DNA from: JAZKHE01 sp040385525
GTDB lineage: Bacteria; Bacteroidota; Bacteroidia; UBA4408
Assembly: GCA_040385525.1 (NCBI GenBank)
Contig: JAZKHE010000004.1
Span: forward strand, 248,001 to 312,000
Direction: 5' to 3'
Length of the DNA: 64,000 bases
The position numbers and the translations under genes were made by a program. Positions 17,879-26,788 of the stretch are shown here, piece after piece (positions within the stretch are counted from its first letter, which is position 1; the number at the start of each line of letters is the position of its first letter). A model generated the notes under the pieces. The model was not told the origin of the DNA and made no database searches. It saw only the letters and a list, made by a program, of their open reading frames with translations.

Positions 17879-19750
17879 ATGCTAAACAGGCTTCTTCAAA
17901 ATAAAGTATCTTCAAAAATATTAGGCTTCTTCAGAATTTTATTCTTCTTAAACTTCTTTTTTGAGGTATTAAGTTTATTCAATTTTAGACATCTTATATT
18001 TGATAAGGTATCCTATTTTGAGCCCTCTGAGATATCATTTACATATGTTTTTTTTGTTTGGTTTTTTGTTATTGGTTTTATTATCATTGGACTAAAACCA
18101 AGAATTGCTTTTTTACTAAATTTTTTAATCAGTCTATTTGTTATTGGATCGATAAAAAGCTATGAATATCATATGTTTTACGCATATATGAGCGTAAATT
18201 TTTTATCCCTATTTATTCCACTTACAAAATCTTATTCTATTGATAACTTATTTAAAAAATTAAACTACTCAACAATTGAAAAAGAATATAGTAATGATGA
18301 ATTAGTGCCCGAATTCTATTATTTTATTTATGTTTTTGCAGGTATAGGTCTATTTTATTTAGATTCTACTTTTTACAAGTTATCTTCTGAAATGTGGCTT
18401 AACGGACTTGGCATGTGGCTGCCATCTTCAATACCTTTAGCAGTTAAAACCTATAGTTTATTTATATTGAATAACGAATATCTATCAAAATTTTTGGGGT
18501 ATTTTACTATGTTATTTGAATTAGTTTTTATTTTCTTGTTTTGGAAAAAAAGATTTAAAATCCCTTTCTTTTTAATTGGAGTTATTTTTCATATTGGAAT
18601 TTTTATACTTTGGCCAATTCCCTATTTTGCAATAGGTGTTATTATTATTTACACTTTATTATTGCAAGCTGACCTATTTGAAAAAATATCATTAAAAAGT
18701 AAAACTCAAAAGCTCACAATTATTTATAATAATAAACATCCATTAAGTGTACGAAAAAAAATAATAATTCAGCATTTTGATTTATTTAATAAAATAAAAT
18801 TCACTACAATCGAAGATGCAGATAAATCATTAAACAAAATTGACATTAGTAAAATTAATGAACACGATTTAACATTTGGTTATTACTCAATAAAAAATGG
18901 AATTATTATAAAAGGAATTGATACAATTATTGCTTTGTTATTTTCGTTAGTATTTTTTAGTCCAATTGCTTTAGTTTTACAAATCCCAGGCATATACCAC
19001 CTTACAAAATATTTATTTAATAAATATTTAAAAGATTATTCAGATAATACTAATGATATTACTAGTTATTCAATTGGTTTCTCTCCGAAAGAAAATCGTA
19101 TTGATAACAACAAAATAAAAATATTCAAAAACCTAAGTTCTATTCAAATTGAAAAATATGGTTTTAAACTATTATTCTACTTGTTAATTATTCTTCAGTT
19201 TAACGCTAGTTTAAAATCTCCATTGTTTAGGAATAAGCTAAGATACTATAGTTTTTACGATAAATATAATGAAGCAACTAAGTCAATAACTAGTTTTTCC
19301 AAAGAATTTTTAGGAGTAACTAATCATTCTGTATTTATAGATTCTCATTTTAAGGGATACAATCACATTATTAAAGTAGAATACCTATTACCAAATGGAA
19401 AAAAAACAATTTTACCAATTATTGATGAACTTGGAATGCCAGGAAAATATTTAATAGGCGGAACATGGGCAAAGTGGACATTTAGAGTTTCAATGCCTAA
19501 AATAAACCAAGACAAATTAAGCAAAGGCATTAGAGATTTTACTGCTTATTGGCTACATAATTCTTCAATTATAAACGATCCTTACGCAAATTACAAATTT
19601 ATTATATCTGTAAAAAAAATTGATTCTACAAAAAAATGGGAAAAGAATTTTTTAATTAAACAATATCAAAAACCATGGATTGAAGCTGGTTTTGTTACTT
19701 GGGAAAATGGAACTTTTGTTTCTAAAATAAAAAGAATAGAATCTATTTAG
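17879..19750 (+). CDS. HTTM-type membrane protein with degenerate DCC domain (redox cysteines lost)
   Basis: A membrane protein of about 623 residues, tandem paralogue of the next gene along its whole length. The N-terminal half has multiple helices and the FRILFF / YFEPSE / YEYHMFYAYM pattern of HTTM (vitamin-K-dependent carboxylase-like) proteins. In the middle, where the paralogue has YDNECPLC, this copy reads YNNKHPLS: both cysteines of the DCC thiol-disulfide motif are replaced (His codon 18737-18739, Ser codon 18746-18748). The C-terminal third (FRVSMPK, RDFTAYWLH, KPWIEAGFVTWENG) remains closely matched. I chose the ATG at 17879; a TTG at 17861, overlapping glyA, would give 6 more residues and a similar alignment to the paralogue. 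Function unknown; the redox role is presumably lost while membrane and C-terminal parts persist. Confidence 0.8.
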   Translation: MLNRLLQNKVSSKILGFFRILFFLNFFFEVLSLFNFRHLIFDKVSYFEPSEISFTYVFFVWFFVIGFIIIGLKPRIAFLLNFLISLFVIGSIKSYEYHMFYAYMSVNFLSLFIPLTKSYSIDNLFKKLNYSTIEKEYSNDELVPEFYYFIYVFAGIGLFYLDSTFYKLSSEMWLNGLGMWLPSSIPLAVKTYSLFILNNEYLSKFLGYFTMLFELVFIFLFWKKRFKIPFFLIGVIFHIGIFILWPIPYFAIGVIIIYTLLLQADLFEKISLKSKTQKLTIIYNNKHPLSVRKKIIIQHFDLFNKIKFTTIEDADKSLNKIDISKINEHDLTFGYYSIKNGIIIKGIDTIIALLFSLVFFSPIALVLQIPGIYHLTKYLFNKYLKDYSDNTNDITSYSIGFSPKENRIDNNKIKIFKNLSSIQIEKYGFKLLFYLLIILQFNASLKSPLFRNKLRYYSFYDKYNEATKSITSFSKEFLGVTNHSVFIDSHFKGYNHIIKVEYLLPNGKKTILPIIDELGMPGKYLIGGTWAKWTFRVSMPKINQDKLSKGIRDFTAYWLHNSSIINDPYANYKFIISVKKIDSTKKWEKNFLIKQYQKPWIEAGFVTWENGTFVSKIKRIESI

Positions 19751-19770
19751 AATTTCAAAATAGTTAAATA

Positions 19771-21642
19771 ATGATATTGAACAAAAAACTAAATACACTT
19801 TTTTTAACCAAAATTTCTTCAAAAACACTTGCTGTATTTAGAATTGCTTTTTTTTCAGTATTACTTTTCGAAGTAATTAGAATTTATAGATTTAGAAATT
19901 TAATTTATGACAAAATCCCTTATTTTGAACCAGCAGAGATTACTTACGATTCAATTCTAATTATTTGGGGAATAGTAGTTACTTTTTTAATAATAGGTTT
20001 TAAAAATAAAACATTTAGTATAATAAATTTTGTAATTAGTCTGTTTTTAATTGGTACTTTAAGATCCTATGAGTATCATATGTTCTACGCATACATGGGA
20101 GTAAATTTTATGTCTATTTTTATTCCAATATCTAAATCATACTCTATAGACAATTTAATTGAAAAATTAAATCATTCAACATTAAAAAAAGAACATAAAC
20201 CTAACGAGCTTGTACCCGAATTTTATTATTACATAATAATTTTCATGGGAATTGGTGTTGTCTATTTTGACTCCATATTTTTTAAGTTGATTTCTCCGTT
20301 ATGGCTAGCTGGTTTAGGAACATGGTATCCTGCTTCGATGCCGTTTGCAGTAAATATAGATAGTAGCATAATATTGAATAATGAATTTTTGATAAAATAC
20401 TTTGGTTATCTAACAATTGTGTTTGAAATAGTTTTCATTTTTTTATTTTGGAACAAAAAATTTAAACTACCTTTTTTTATAATAGGTTTAGGTCTACATA
20501 TTGGTATATATATTTTGTTCCCTATTCCTTTATTTGCACTTGGGGTTATCGCAATATATTTGCTTTTACTCCCACCAAATTTTATTGAAAAAATAAAATT
20601 TCATTTTATAAAAAAGCAATTAATATTCTTTTATGACAACGAATGTCCGTTATGTTTGCGTACAAAAATTGTTATAGAACATTTTGACTTATTTAAAGCC
20701 GTTAAGTTTGTCTCAATTCAAGAAAATTACAATCAATATCCTGAGTTAGAAAAAATAGGCTATGCAAATGCGTTAGACAATATTTATTCAATTTCTAATA
20801 AAAAAGTATATGAAGGAGTTGACACTTATATAGCTGTTTTGTTTAAAATGATTTACACAGCTCCTTTTGCATTATTATTAAAAATACCAGGCATTTATCA
20901 CATAGCAAAAAAAGTTTATTCAATTGTTGCGAAAAATAGAAATACTGAACGTTGTACTGAAGATTCTTGTGAAATAGGATTTAATCCCACTCCTAATTTT
21001 TCGAACGAAAAAAATGTTAAAGTGTTTATAAATTTGACAATAGAAGATTTAAAAAAATTAGGCTTCAAAGCATTGTTCTTCACTTTAATTAGCTTTCAAA
21101 TTTTAGTGAGTTTGAAATCTCCATTGATTAGTCGTTTTTTAAATAACGAAGAAGCATCAAATAGTGGACTTCAAACCTTACGTGATTTTTCAAAATCTGC
21201 ATTTGGAATCACAAATCATGAAGTTTTTATGGACTATCATTTTAATTACTACAATCATATTATCAAAATAGAATATGTAACATCAAAAAACACTAAAATT
21301 CTTTTACCTATAATTGATAATAATGGTATGCCTGCAGAATATTTAAAAGGATTTAATTGGGTTAAATGGACTTTTAGAGTTATGGGTTCTAAAGTTTATG
21401 GACATAGATTAAATGAAGGTATCAGAGACTTTACAGCATACTGGCTTCATAACAATCTTATTTCTGGCGATCCAACTAAAAATCATACATTCATAATATC
21501 AGTTAAAAAAATTGATAGCCCAAAGGGCTGGCAAAAAGATTTTTTAAAGCATCAACTAAACAAGCCGTGGATTGAAGCAGGAACAGCTACATGGGATAAG
21601 AAAAAATTCACATTAAATTTATTGAATATTGAATCCATCTAA
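19771..21642 (+). CDS. HTTM-type membrane protein with intact DCC thiol-disulfide domain
   Basis: A 623-residue protein with three regions: an HTTM-like polytopic part (about 15-270), a DCC (DUF393-type) thiol-disulfide oxidoreductase domain beginning FFYDNECPLCLRTK with C292 and C295 as the CxxC-like redox pair (codons 20644-20646 and 20653-20655), and a C-terminal part with one further helix (about 425-445) and a conserved ending shared with the preceding gene. HTTM proteins include gamma-glutamyl carboxylases and uncharacterised bacterial enzymes; DCC domains accompany them in many genomes. It starts 20 nt after its paralogue and overlaps the acyltransferase gene by 14 nt. A membrane oxidoreductase or modification enzyme for surface material is the best guess. 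Confidence 0.85.
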   Translation: MILNKKLNTLFLTKISSKTLAVFRIAFFSVLLFEVIRIYRFRNLIYDKIPYFEPAEITYDSILIIWGIVVTFLIIGFKNKTFSIINFVISLFLIGTLRSYEYHMFYAYMGVNFMSIFIPISKSYSIDNLIEKLNHSTLKKEHKPNELVPEFYYYIIIFMGIGVVYFDSIFFKLISPLWLAGLGTWYPASMPFAVNIDSSIILNNEFLIKYFGYLTIVFEIVFIFLFWNKKFKLPFFIIGLGLHIGIYILFPIPLFALGVIAIYLLLLPPNFIEKIKFHFIKKQLIFFYDNECPLCLRTKIVIEHFDLFKAVKFVSIQENYNQYPELEKIGYANALDNIYSISNKKVYEGVDTYIAVLFKMIYTAPFALLLKIPGIYHIAKKVYSIVAKNRNTERCTEDSCEIGFNPTPNFSNEKNVKVFINLTIEDLKKLGFKALFFTLISFQILVSLKSPLISRFLNNEEASNSGLQTLRDFSKSAFGITNHEVFMDYHFNYYNHIIKIEYVTSKNTKILLPIIDNNGMPAEYLKGFNWVKWTFRVMGSKVYGHRLNEGIRDFTAYWLHNNLISGDPTKNHTFIISVKKIDSPKGWQKDFLKHQLNKPWIEAGTATWDKKKFTLNLLNIESI

Positions 21643-22738
21643 TTCTACTAAAATTTCATTTAGTGGTTTAAATGAAATAAGAGCAATTGCAGCATTCTTA
21701 GTTGTTTTTCATCATTTAGAATCATTAAAAAAAAGCGAATGGCTTACATCTATATACGATATTAAATTTCTTTTTGATTTTGTGAAAAATATTGGTCATA
21801 ATGGTGTAATACTTTTTTTCACACTATCTGGCTTTCTAATAACATATCTCTTACTTTTTGAAAAGAAAAAATTTGGATTTATCGATATAAAATCATTTTA
21901 TGTTAGGCGAATACTTAGAATTTGGCCCTTATATTTTCTTATTATTATTATAGGCTTCTTTATTTTACCACTGATTAATGAATTTAGTCTTTTTGATAAT
22001 CAAAAATATTATACAAGTTTAATACGGAAAATTGATTACACTACTTTACCACTATATATTTTATTCTTATCAAACTTTGCTTTAGGCTTCTATAAACCAA
22101 TTGTTGGAGCTTCACAATCTTGGTCAGTATCTGTTGAAGAACAATTTTACCTTCTTTGGCCGTGGCTAGTAAATAAAATAACTAATACTAAATTATTATT
22201 TTTCTTAATTCTTTCAATAGCTGTTTTAAAGCCCATAATTGAAATACTAATTACTAACAACAATCTTAAAATGATTATCCATGTTGTACAAATAGAATAT
22301 ATGTGCACAGGATCTCTTTTTGCAATATTACTTTATACTGATAAAATTCCAATTGTATTCACAAAACATCGCATTCTGATTTTATCAATAACAATTGTTG
22401 CAATATTATTTCAGTTTGTATTTCACATAAATAATATGCTAATATCACTTTTTTTTGGCGTTTTTATTTTAATTATTTCTCAATCTAAATTTAAAAATAA
22501 ACCATTATTTTATTTTGGAAAAATATCATACGGAATTTACATGTATCATCCGTTTATTATGTTTATTTGTTTTTCATTAGCTAAACATCTAGCAAAAAAC
22601 GAACTGCTTTTTAATGCAATATACTATAGTAGTACCCTACTATTTACAATATTAATAAGCCATTTATCGTATTATTATTTTGAGAGTAAATTCTTAAATT
22701 TCAAACACAAATTCACTAAAATAGAATCAGGTGCATAA
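21629..22738 (+). CDS. Membrane acyltransferase family 3 (OafA-like)
   Basis: A 369-residue acyltransferase-3 family protein with about ten membrane helices. The catalytic N-terminal motif is LNEIRAIAAFLVVFHHLE, containing the conserved R and HH; FTLSGFLITYLLL and RRILRIWPLYF, also hallmarks, follow. The family moves acetyl or other acyl groups onto polysaccharides at the membrane. The start is TTG at 21629, required because the conserved R lies only about 18 residues in; it overlaps the preceding gene by 14 nt, and the epimerase gene overlaps its 3' end by 8 nt. A likely role is O-acylation of the exported glycan. Confidence 0.9.
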   Translation: MNPSNSTKISFSGLNEIRAIAAFLVVFHHLESLKKSEWLTSIYDIKFLFDFVKNIGHNGVILFFTLSGFLITYLLLFEKKKFGFIDIKSFYVRRILRIWPLYFLIIIIGFFILPLINEFSLFDNQKYYTSLIRKIDYTTLPLYILFLSNFALGFYKPIVGASQSWSVSVEEQFYLLWPWLVNKITNTKLLFFLILSIAVLKPIIEILITNNNLKMIIHVVQIEYMCTGSLFAILLYTDKIPIVFTKHRILILSITIVAILFQFVFHINNMLISLFFGVFILIISQSKFKNKPLFYFGKISYGIYMYHPFIMFICFSLAKHLAKNELLFNAIYYSSTLLFTILISHLSYYYFESKFLNFKHKFTKIESGA

Positions 22739-23588
22739 ACAAATTCTTATAGTTGGTTCAAACAGTATTTTATCTAAACAACTTGTTAGCGATTTAGAAA
22801 GTGAATACCTTATTGATATTGCTTATTCTGGAAATAATCCAGGAATAGAAAGTGATGCTAACTCAATCAATTTAATTAAATTAGATTCAGTATTTTCGAG
22901 CAATAAAAAATACGATTTTGTTATTATAATTAGTGCTTTTATTCCAGCAAATAATGAGGGAAATAACAAAAAATTATATGAAGTTAATGTTGAATTGGTT
23001 GAGCGATTAATTAGTAAAAACAAAGATTCAAAAATTATTTTTTGTTCAACAGTTTCTGTATTTACACCGAATAATAATGAAATTATTTCTAAAAAAAGTA
23101 CCGTAAATCCTATAAATGAATATGGAATATCTAAGCTTTGGGCAGAGAAAATAATCCAAAAAAATGCCAAATCTTATGCGATTTTGAGAATTTCATCTCT
23201 TATGGGTGTTGGAATGAAATCAAATACATTTTTACCTCTAATTATTGAAAATGCTATAAAAAACAAAAAAATCACACTATTTGGCGAAGGCAAAAGGCTT
23301 CAGAATTATATAGATGTGTCAATTTTGAGTAAAATGGTAAAAAAATGCTTGAAATATGAAAAAAACGAAGTATTTTTAGCTGTTGGCGAAAAGTCTTTTA
23401 CAAATAAAGAAATTGCCGAAATGGTAAAAAGTAAAACTAATTGTGAAATCGTTTTTGAAGGTATTGACAATTCTATATCAATTGAATACGATAACTCGTT
23501 TACAAAAAAAGAATTGAATATTATATATGAAAAAAGTATTGAGCAAAGTATTGATGAATTAATTGAATGGAAAAGAAAACAGTTTTAG
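22731..23588 (+). CDS. NAD-dependent epimerase/dehydratase-like protein with degenerate glycine motif
   Basis: A 285-residue extended SDR-type protein starting with GTG at 22731. The catalytic pair is Y131 and K135 (NEYGISKLWAEK), preceded by FCSTVSVF with the serine/threonine position. The nucleotide-binding loop reads VGSNSILS (8-15), so the second and third glycines of GxxGxxG are serines, an uncommon change that may weaken or alter cofactor binding. It overlaps the acyltransferase by 8 nt and the ATP-grasp gene by 22 nt. It is probably a sugar-nucleotide reductase or epimerase; the substrate is unknown. Confidence 0.8.
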   Translation: MHKQILIVGSNSILSKQLVSDLESEYLIDIAYSGNNPGIESDANSINLIKLDSVFSSNKKYDFVIIISAFIPANNEGNNKKLYEVNVELVERLISKNKDSKIIFCSTVSVFTPNNNEIISKKSTVNPINEYGISKLWAEKIIQKNAKSYAILRISSLMGVGMKSNTFLPLIIENAIKNKKITLFGEGKRLQNYIDVSILSKMVKKCLKYEKNEVFLAVGEKSFTNKEIAEMVKSKTNCEIVFEGIDNSISIEYDNSFTKKELNIIYEKSIEQSIDELIEWKRKQF

Positions 23589-24550
23589 TTACCGGTATTG
23601 GTGGTAATGTTGGACAAGGTATTATAAGAAACATTTTAGAAACAAAATTTCCAATTACAATTGTTGGATGTAATATAGCTAGTTTTAGTGCAGGAAATTA
23701 TTTATGTGATGCTTTTGAATTAGTTCCATACGCTTATGACACAAATTATATTCCTAAAATAAATGAAATTGTAAAAAAATACAATGTTGATTTAATAATT
23801 CCGAGTACTGATTACGAAATTTATTATTTAGCAAAAAACAAACATTTGTTAAGTTGTGAAGTGGCTTGTTCATCTGAATCGGCAGCAAACACCTACTTAG
23901 ATAAATGGTTAACTTGGCTACACCACCAACAAAATAATATTCCTTTTGCGGCTTCATGTTTGCCAAGCAATTTTACAAATCAATTTAAAGAACATATTAC
24001 CAAGCCTAAAAAAGGTCGCGGTTCTAGAGGCCTTCACTTTAACCATACCGATCCAAAATCATTTACAGATGATGAGTATATGTTGCAAGAACTGGCTGTT
24101 GGAAACGAAATTACTACAGCGTTTTATGTTACTAAAAAAGGAACATTACACGGACTAATTACTATGGAACGTACATTAGAAAATGGCGCGACAAATTTTT
24201 CTAAAGTAATTACTCAATATGACGAAGAAATAACTAAAAGTATTTTGGAACCAATGATTGCTAATACAGAAATTAGAGGTTCAATTAATGTGCAGTCTAT
24301 TGTAACAGAAGACAATAAAATTATTCCGTTTGAAGTAAATTGCAGAATATCGGGTACAAATTCAATCCGTACCAATTTTGGTTTTAAAGATGTAAAATAT
24401 ACATTACAAGAATATTTATATCATCAAGAACCCGAAAAACCAGCAGTTATAAATGGAATTGCCGTTAGAGTTTTATTAGATGTTATTTACCCAAATGCAA
24501 CATCAGTAGAATCAATTTTAACAAACAAATCCGAAAATTATATTTTTTAA
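23567..24550 (+). CDS. ATP-grasp domain ligase (surface-sugar locus, copy B)
   Basis: A 327-residue ATP-grasp protein paralogous to the one at 264-1247: identical length, N-terminal VTGIGGNVGQGII against VTGTGSLIGQAII, ATP-binding TKPKKGRGSRG (145-155, K146), and the C-terminal FEVNCRISGT...IR...FGFKDVKY. It should activate a carboxylate by phosphorylation and join it to an amine. Its first 22 nt overlap the epimerase gene and the HAD gene follows after 1 nt, so the three are likely expressed together. The two ATP-grasp copies have clearly diverged in the middle, suggesting different substrates. Confidence 0.85.
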   Translation: MEKKTVLVTGIGGNVGQGIIRNILETKFPITIVGCNIASFSAGNYLCDAFELVPYAYDTNYIPKINEIVKKYNVDLIIPSTDYEIYYLAKNKHLLSCEVACSSESAANTYLDKWLTWLHHQQNNIPFAASCLPSNFTNQFKEHITKPKKGRGSRGLHFNHTDPKSFTDDEYMLQELAVGNEITTAFYVTKKGTLHGLITMERTLENGATNFSKVITQYDEEITKSILEPMIANTEIRGSINVQSIVTEDNKIIPFEVNCRISGTNSIRTNFGFKDVKYTLQEYLYHQEPEKPAVINGIAVRVLLDVIYPNATSVESILTNKSENYIF

Positions 24551-24551
24551 A

Positions 24552-25199
24552 ATGGCGGCAAAAATTAAACATTTATTATTTGACGCTGCGAATACCTTAA
24601 TTCACAAGCCACAGCTATGGATTAAGATTCAAGAAGTTTTAAAAGAATCTGGTTATAATATTACTGATGAAAAATTAATGTATAACCATAAATTAATCAG
24701 TGAATTAATTAATTTTCCAGACAGAACTAATAAAGACTTTTATCACCATTTTAATTCAGAGTTGCTATTATCATTAGGAATTAATCCCAACGATAAAATG
24801 CTTAATTTACTTTTTGAAAAATGTTCTTATTTACCGTGGGAATCATTTGCAGATTGTGGTGAGCTAAAATCAATTGATTTACCAAAATCAATTCTATCTA
24901 ATTTTAATTCAACTTTATCAAACACAATTAGCGAAAAAGTAAACTTACAATTCAATACAATTATTAATTCAGAAATAGAAGGTGTTAGAAAACCTAATAT
25001 AGAATTTTATAATCTAGCAGTAAGCAAATTAAATTGTGCTGCCAACGAAATTTTATATATCGGAGATTCTTTAAATCTAGATTATTGTCCAGCCAAAGAA
25101 GTTGGAATGAATAGTTTAGTAATTGATAGAATTAATTTTTTTCCAAAACACGATTTCATCATAAATAGTTTCTCAGAAATAAAAACTCATTTAGCTTAA
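24552..25199 (+). CDS. HAD family hydrolase lacking the second catalytic Asp
   Basis: A 215-residue HAD-fold protein. Motif I is LLFDAANTLIHKP with nucleophile D11 and T15, but the general acid/base position (+2) is A13 in place of Asp, as in REG-2/HDHD3-like members with FDAxxTL. A conserved lysine lies in GVRKPNIEFY and motif IV is IGDSLNLD. A cap domain occupies about 20-115. It is probably a phosphatase or related enzyme acting on a small phosphorylated metabolite; the missing acid may lower phosphatase activity or change chemistry. It sits 1 nt after the ATP-grasp gene and 3 nt before the glycosyltransferase. Confidence 0.8.
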   Translation: MAAKIKHLLFDAANTLIHKPQLWIKIQEVLKESGYNITDEKLMYNHKLISELINFPDRTNKDFYHHFNSELLLSLGINPNDKMLNLLFEKCSYLPWESFADCGELKSIDLPKSILSNFNSTLSNTISEKVNLQFNTIINSEIEGVRKPNIEFYNLAVSKLNCAANEILYIGDSLNLDYCPAKEVGMNSLVIDRINFFPKHDFIINSFSEIKTHLA

Positions 25200-25202
25200 G
25201 CA

Positions 25203-26141
25203 ATGAACGAAACTAGAAAAAAACTCTCACTAATTGTTCCTGTTTATTTTGAAGAGGAATGTATTACTCAGTTTATTAAAGAAACCACAGAAGTTTTAGA
25301 AACACTACCAATTGATTACGAGATTGTTTTTACAGATGATGGCAGTACCGACAATACAACATCAATAATTAAAGAACACGCCGAAAAAAACAACAGATTG
25401 AAACTAATTGAGCTATCGTATAATCACGGTAAACAAGCCGCTGTAACAGCAGGAATAACCTACTCTACTGGCGATTATTGCTTATACATGGATCCAGATT
25501 TGCAAGATCCGCCAAAAGAAATACCTCGCTTTTTAGAAGAAATAAGTAAAGGTTACAATTTAGTTTTTGGCGTTAGAAAAGAAAAAATTGATGGTGCTCT
25601 AAACAAGTTATTCTCTCGTTTATTTTGGTATACTCTTGAAAGATTTACAGGATTAAAACTTCCAAAAGGATTAGCTGTGATGCGAATTTTTGATAGAAAA
25701 TTTGCAAATAAATTTTTAGAATATGGCGAACAAAATAGATTTATAGAAGGTATATTTATGCACATTGGCATGAAGAAAACAACTATAGAAATTGAACAAA
25801 GAGAGCGCTTTGCGGGTGTAAGCAAATTTAATTTTAAAAGAAAAATGAAATTGGCTTTTGATGCCATATTCGATTTTTCCGAAATACCATTAAAACTAGC
25901 GGTTAAATTGGGTATTTATTTATTAGTAATTGGCTTTATATTTTTGTTTACTATTATTGTTTTAAAATTTACGGTAGTTGATTTTCAAGCGGGTTGGGCA
26001 TCGTTAATTTGTGCCATTGTATTAGGTTTTGGTTTACAACTTTTTTTTATTGGAATAGCCGCAATTTATATTGGTCGTTCTTATAAAGAAGTTAAAAAAA
26101 GACCTTTGTTTTCTGTTAAAGAACTTACAAATTTAAATTAA
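25203..26141 (+). CDS. Family 2 glycosyltransferase, GtrB/DPM1-like, membrane anchored
   Basis: A 312-residue GT2 enzyme. The GT-A catalytic domain begins LSLIVPVYFEEE; nucleotide binding uses TDDGSTDN (D45, D46) and the metal site is the DPD of MDPDLQDPP (97-103). Two C-terminal membrane helices (about 233-255 and 265-290) give the topology of GtrB and dolichyl/undecaprenyl-phosphate hexose synthases, which load a sugar onto a lipid carrier. A polyprenyl-phosphate sugar made here could be the donor for the GT-C-like membrane proteins encoded at 27924-31317. Its stop overlaps the next start by 1 nt (TAATG). Confidence 0.9.
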   Translation: MNETRKKLSLIVPVYFEEECITQFIKETTEVLETLPIDYEIVFTDDGSTDNTTSIIKEHAEKNNRLKLIELSYNHGKQAAVTAGITYSTGDYCLYMDPDLQDPPKEIPRFLEEISKGYNLVFGVRKEKIDGALNKLFSRLFWYTLERFTGLKLPKGLAVMRIFDRKFANKFLEYGEQNRFIEGIFMHIGMKKTTIEIEQRERFAGVSKFNFKRKMKLAFDAIFDFSEIPLKLAVKLGIYLLVIGFIFLFTIIVLKFTVVDFQAGWASLICAIVLGFGLQLFFIGIAAIYIGRSYKEVKKRPLFSVKELTNLN

Positions 26142-26788
26142 TGAAAACGATAGCTATTATTGGAGCAAAGGATTTAGGACAGCTTATTGCGTATCATGCA
26201 ATAACCGATAATCATTTTGATTCAGTAGTGTTTTTTGATGACTTTCTAGAAAAAGATTCACTTGTAGATGGACATAAAATAATTGGTAAAATTTCTGAGA
26301 TTGAAGATTGTTTTAAACAAAAAAAATTCGACTCCATAATTATTGCAATTGGTTACAATCATTTAAATTTCAAGAAAAAACTATTTGCAGAATTAGATTC
26401 AAAAAATATTCCATTTGCAACAATAATTCATTCATCAAGCTATGTTGATAAAAGTTGCAAAATAGGCAAGGGAGTGTTTATTTTACCTGGTTGCACATTA
26501 GATAGAAATGTAATTATAGGTAACAATACCGTGCTTAATACAGCTTGTGCTATAGCCCACGATACTGAAATTGAGAGTACTTGTTTTTTGTCTCCAAGAG
26601 TTGCTATTGCTGGTTTTACAAAAATAAATGAACTTTGTGTAATTGGTATAAATGCCACAATTATTGACAATATAACTATCTGTGCTAAAAGCCAAGTTGG
26701 TGGCGGAGCAGTTGTAACAAAATCTATAGATGAAGCTGGATTATATGTTGGTATACCAGCTAAAAAAATTAAAAAATTAGACTTATGA
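26141..26788 (+). CDS. NeuD/PglD-like sugar acetyltransferase
   Basis: A 215-residue protein. The N-terminal half has a Rossmann-like segment starting IAIIGAKDLGQLIAYHA; the C-terminal half has hexapeptide repeats of the left-handed beta-helix (IGKGVFILPG, IGNNTVLN, VGGGAVVTKSI, VGIPAKKIKK). This two-domain form is that of NeuD/PglD enzymes, which acetylate the 4-amino group of amino-dideoxy sugar nucleotides or sialic acids. It overlaps the RffA-like aminotransferase by 4 nt (ATGA), so the pair would make a 4-acetamido-4,6-dideoxy sugar. The exact sugar is not known. Confidence 0.88.
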   Translation: MKTIAIIGAKDLGQLIAYHAITDNHFDSVVFFDDFLEKDSLVDGHKIIGKISEIEDCFKQKKFDSIIIAIGYNHLNFKKKLFAELDSKNIPFATIIHSSSYVDKSCKIGKGVFILPGCTLDRNVIIGNNTVLNTACAIAHDTEIESTCFLSPRVAIAGFTKINELCVIGINATIIDNITICAKSQVGGGAVVTKSIDEAGLYVGIPAKKIKKLDL

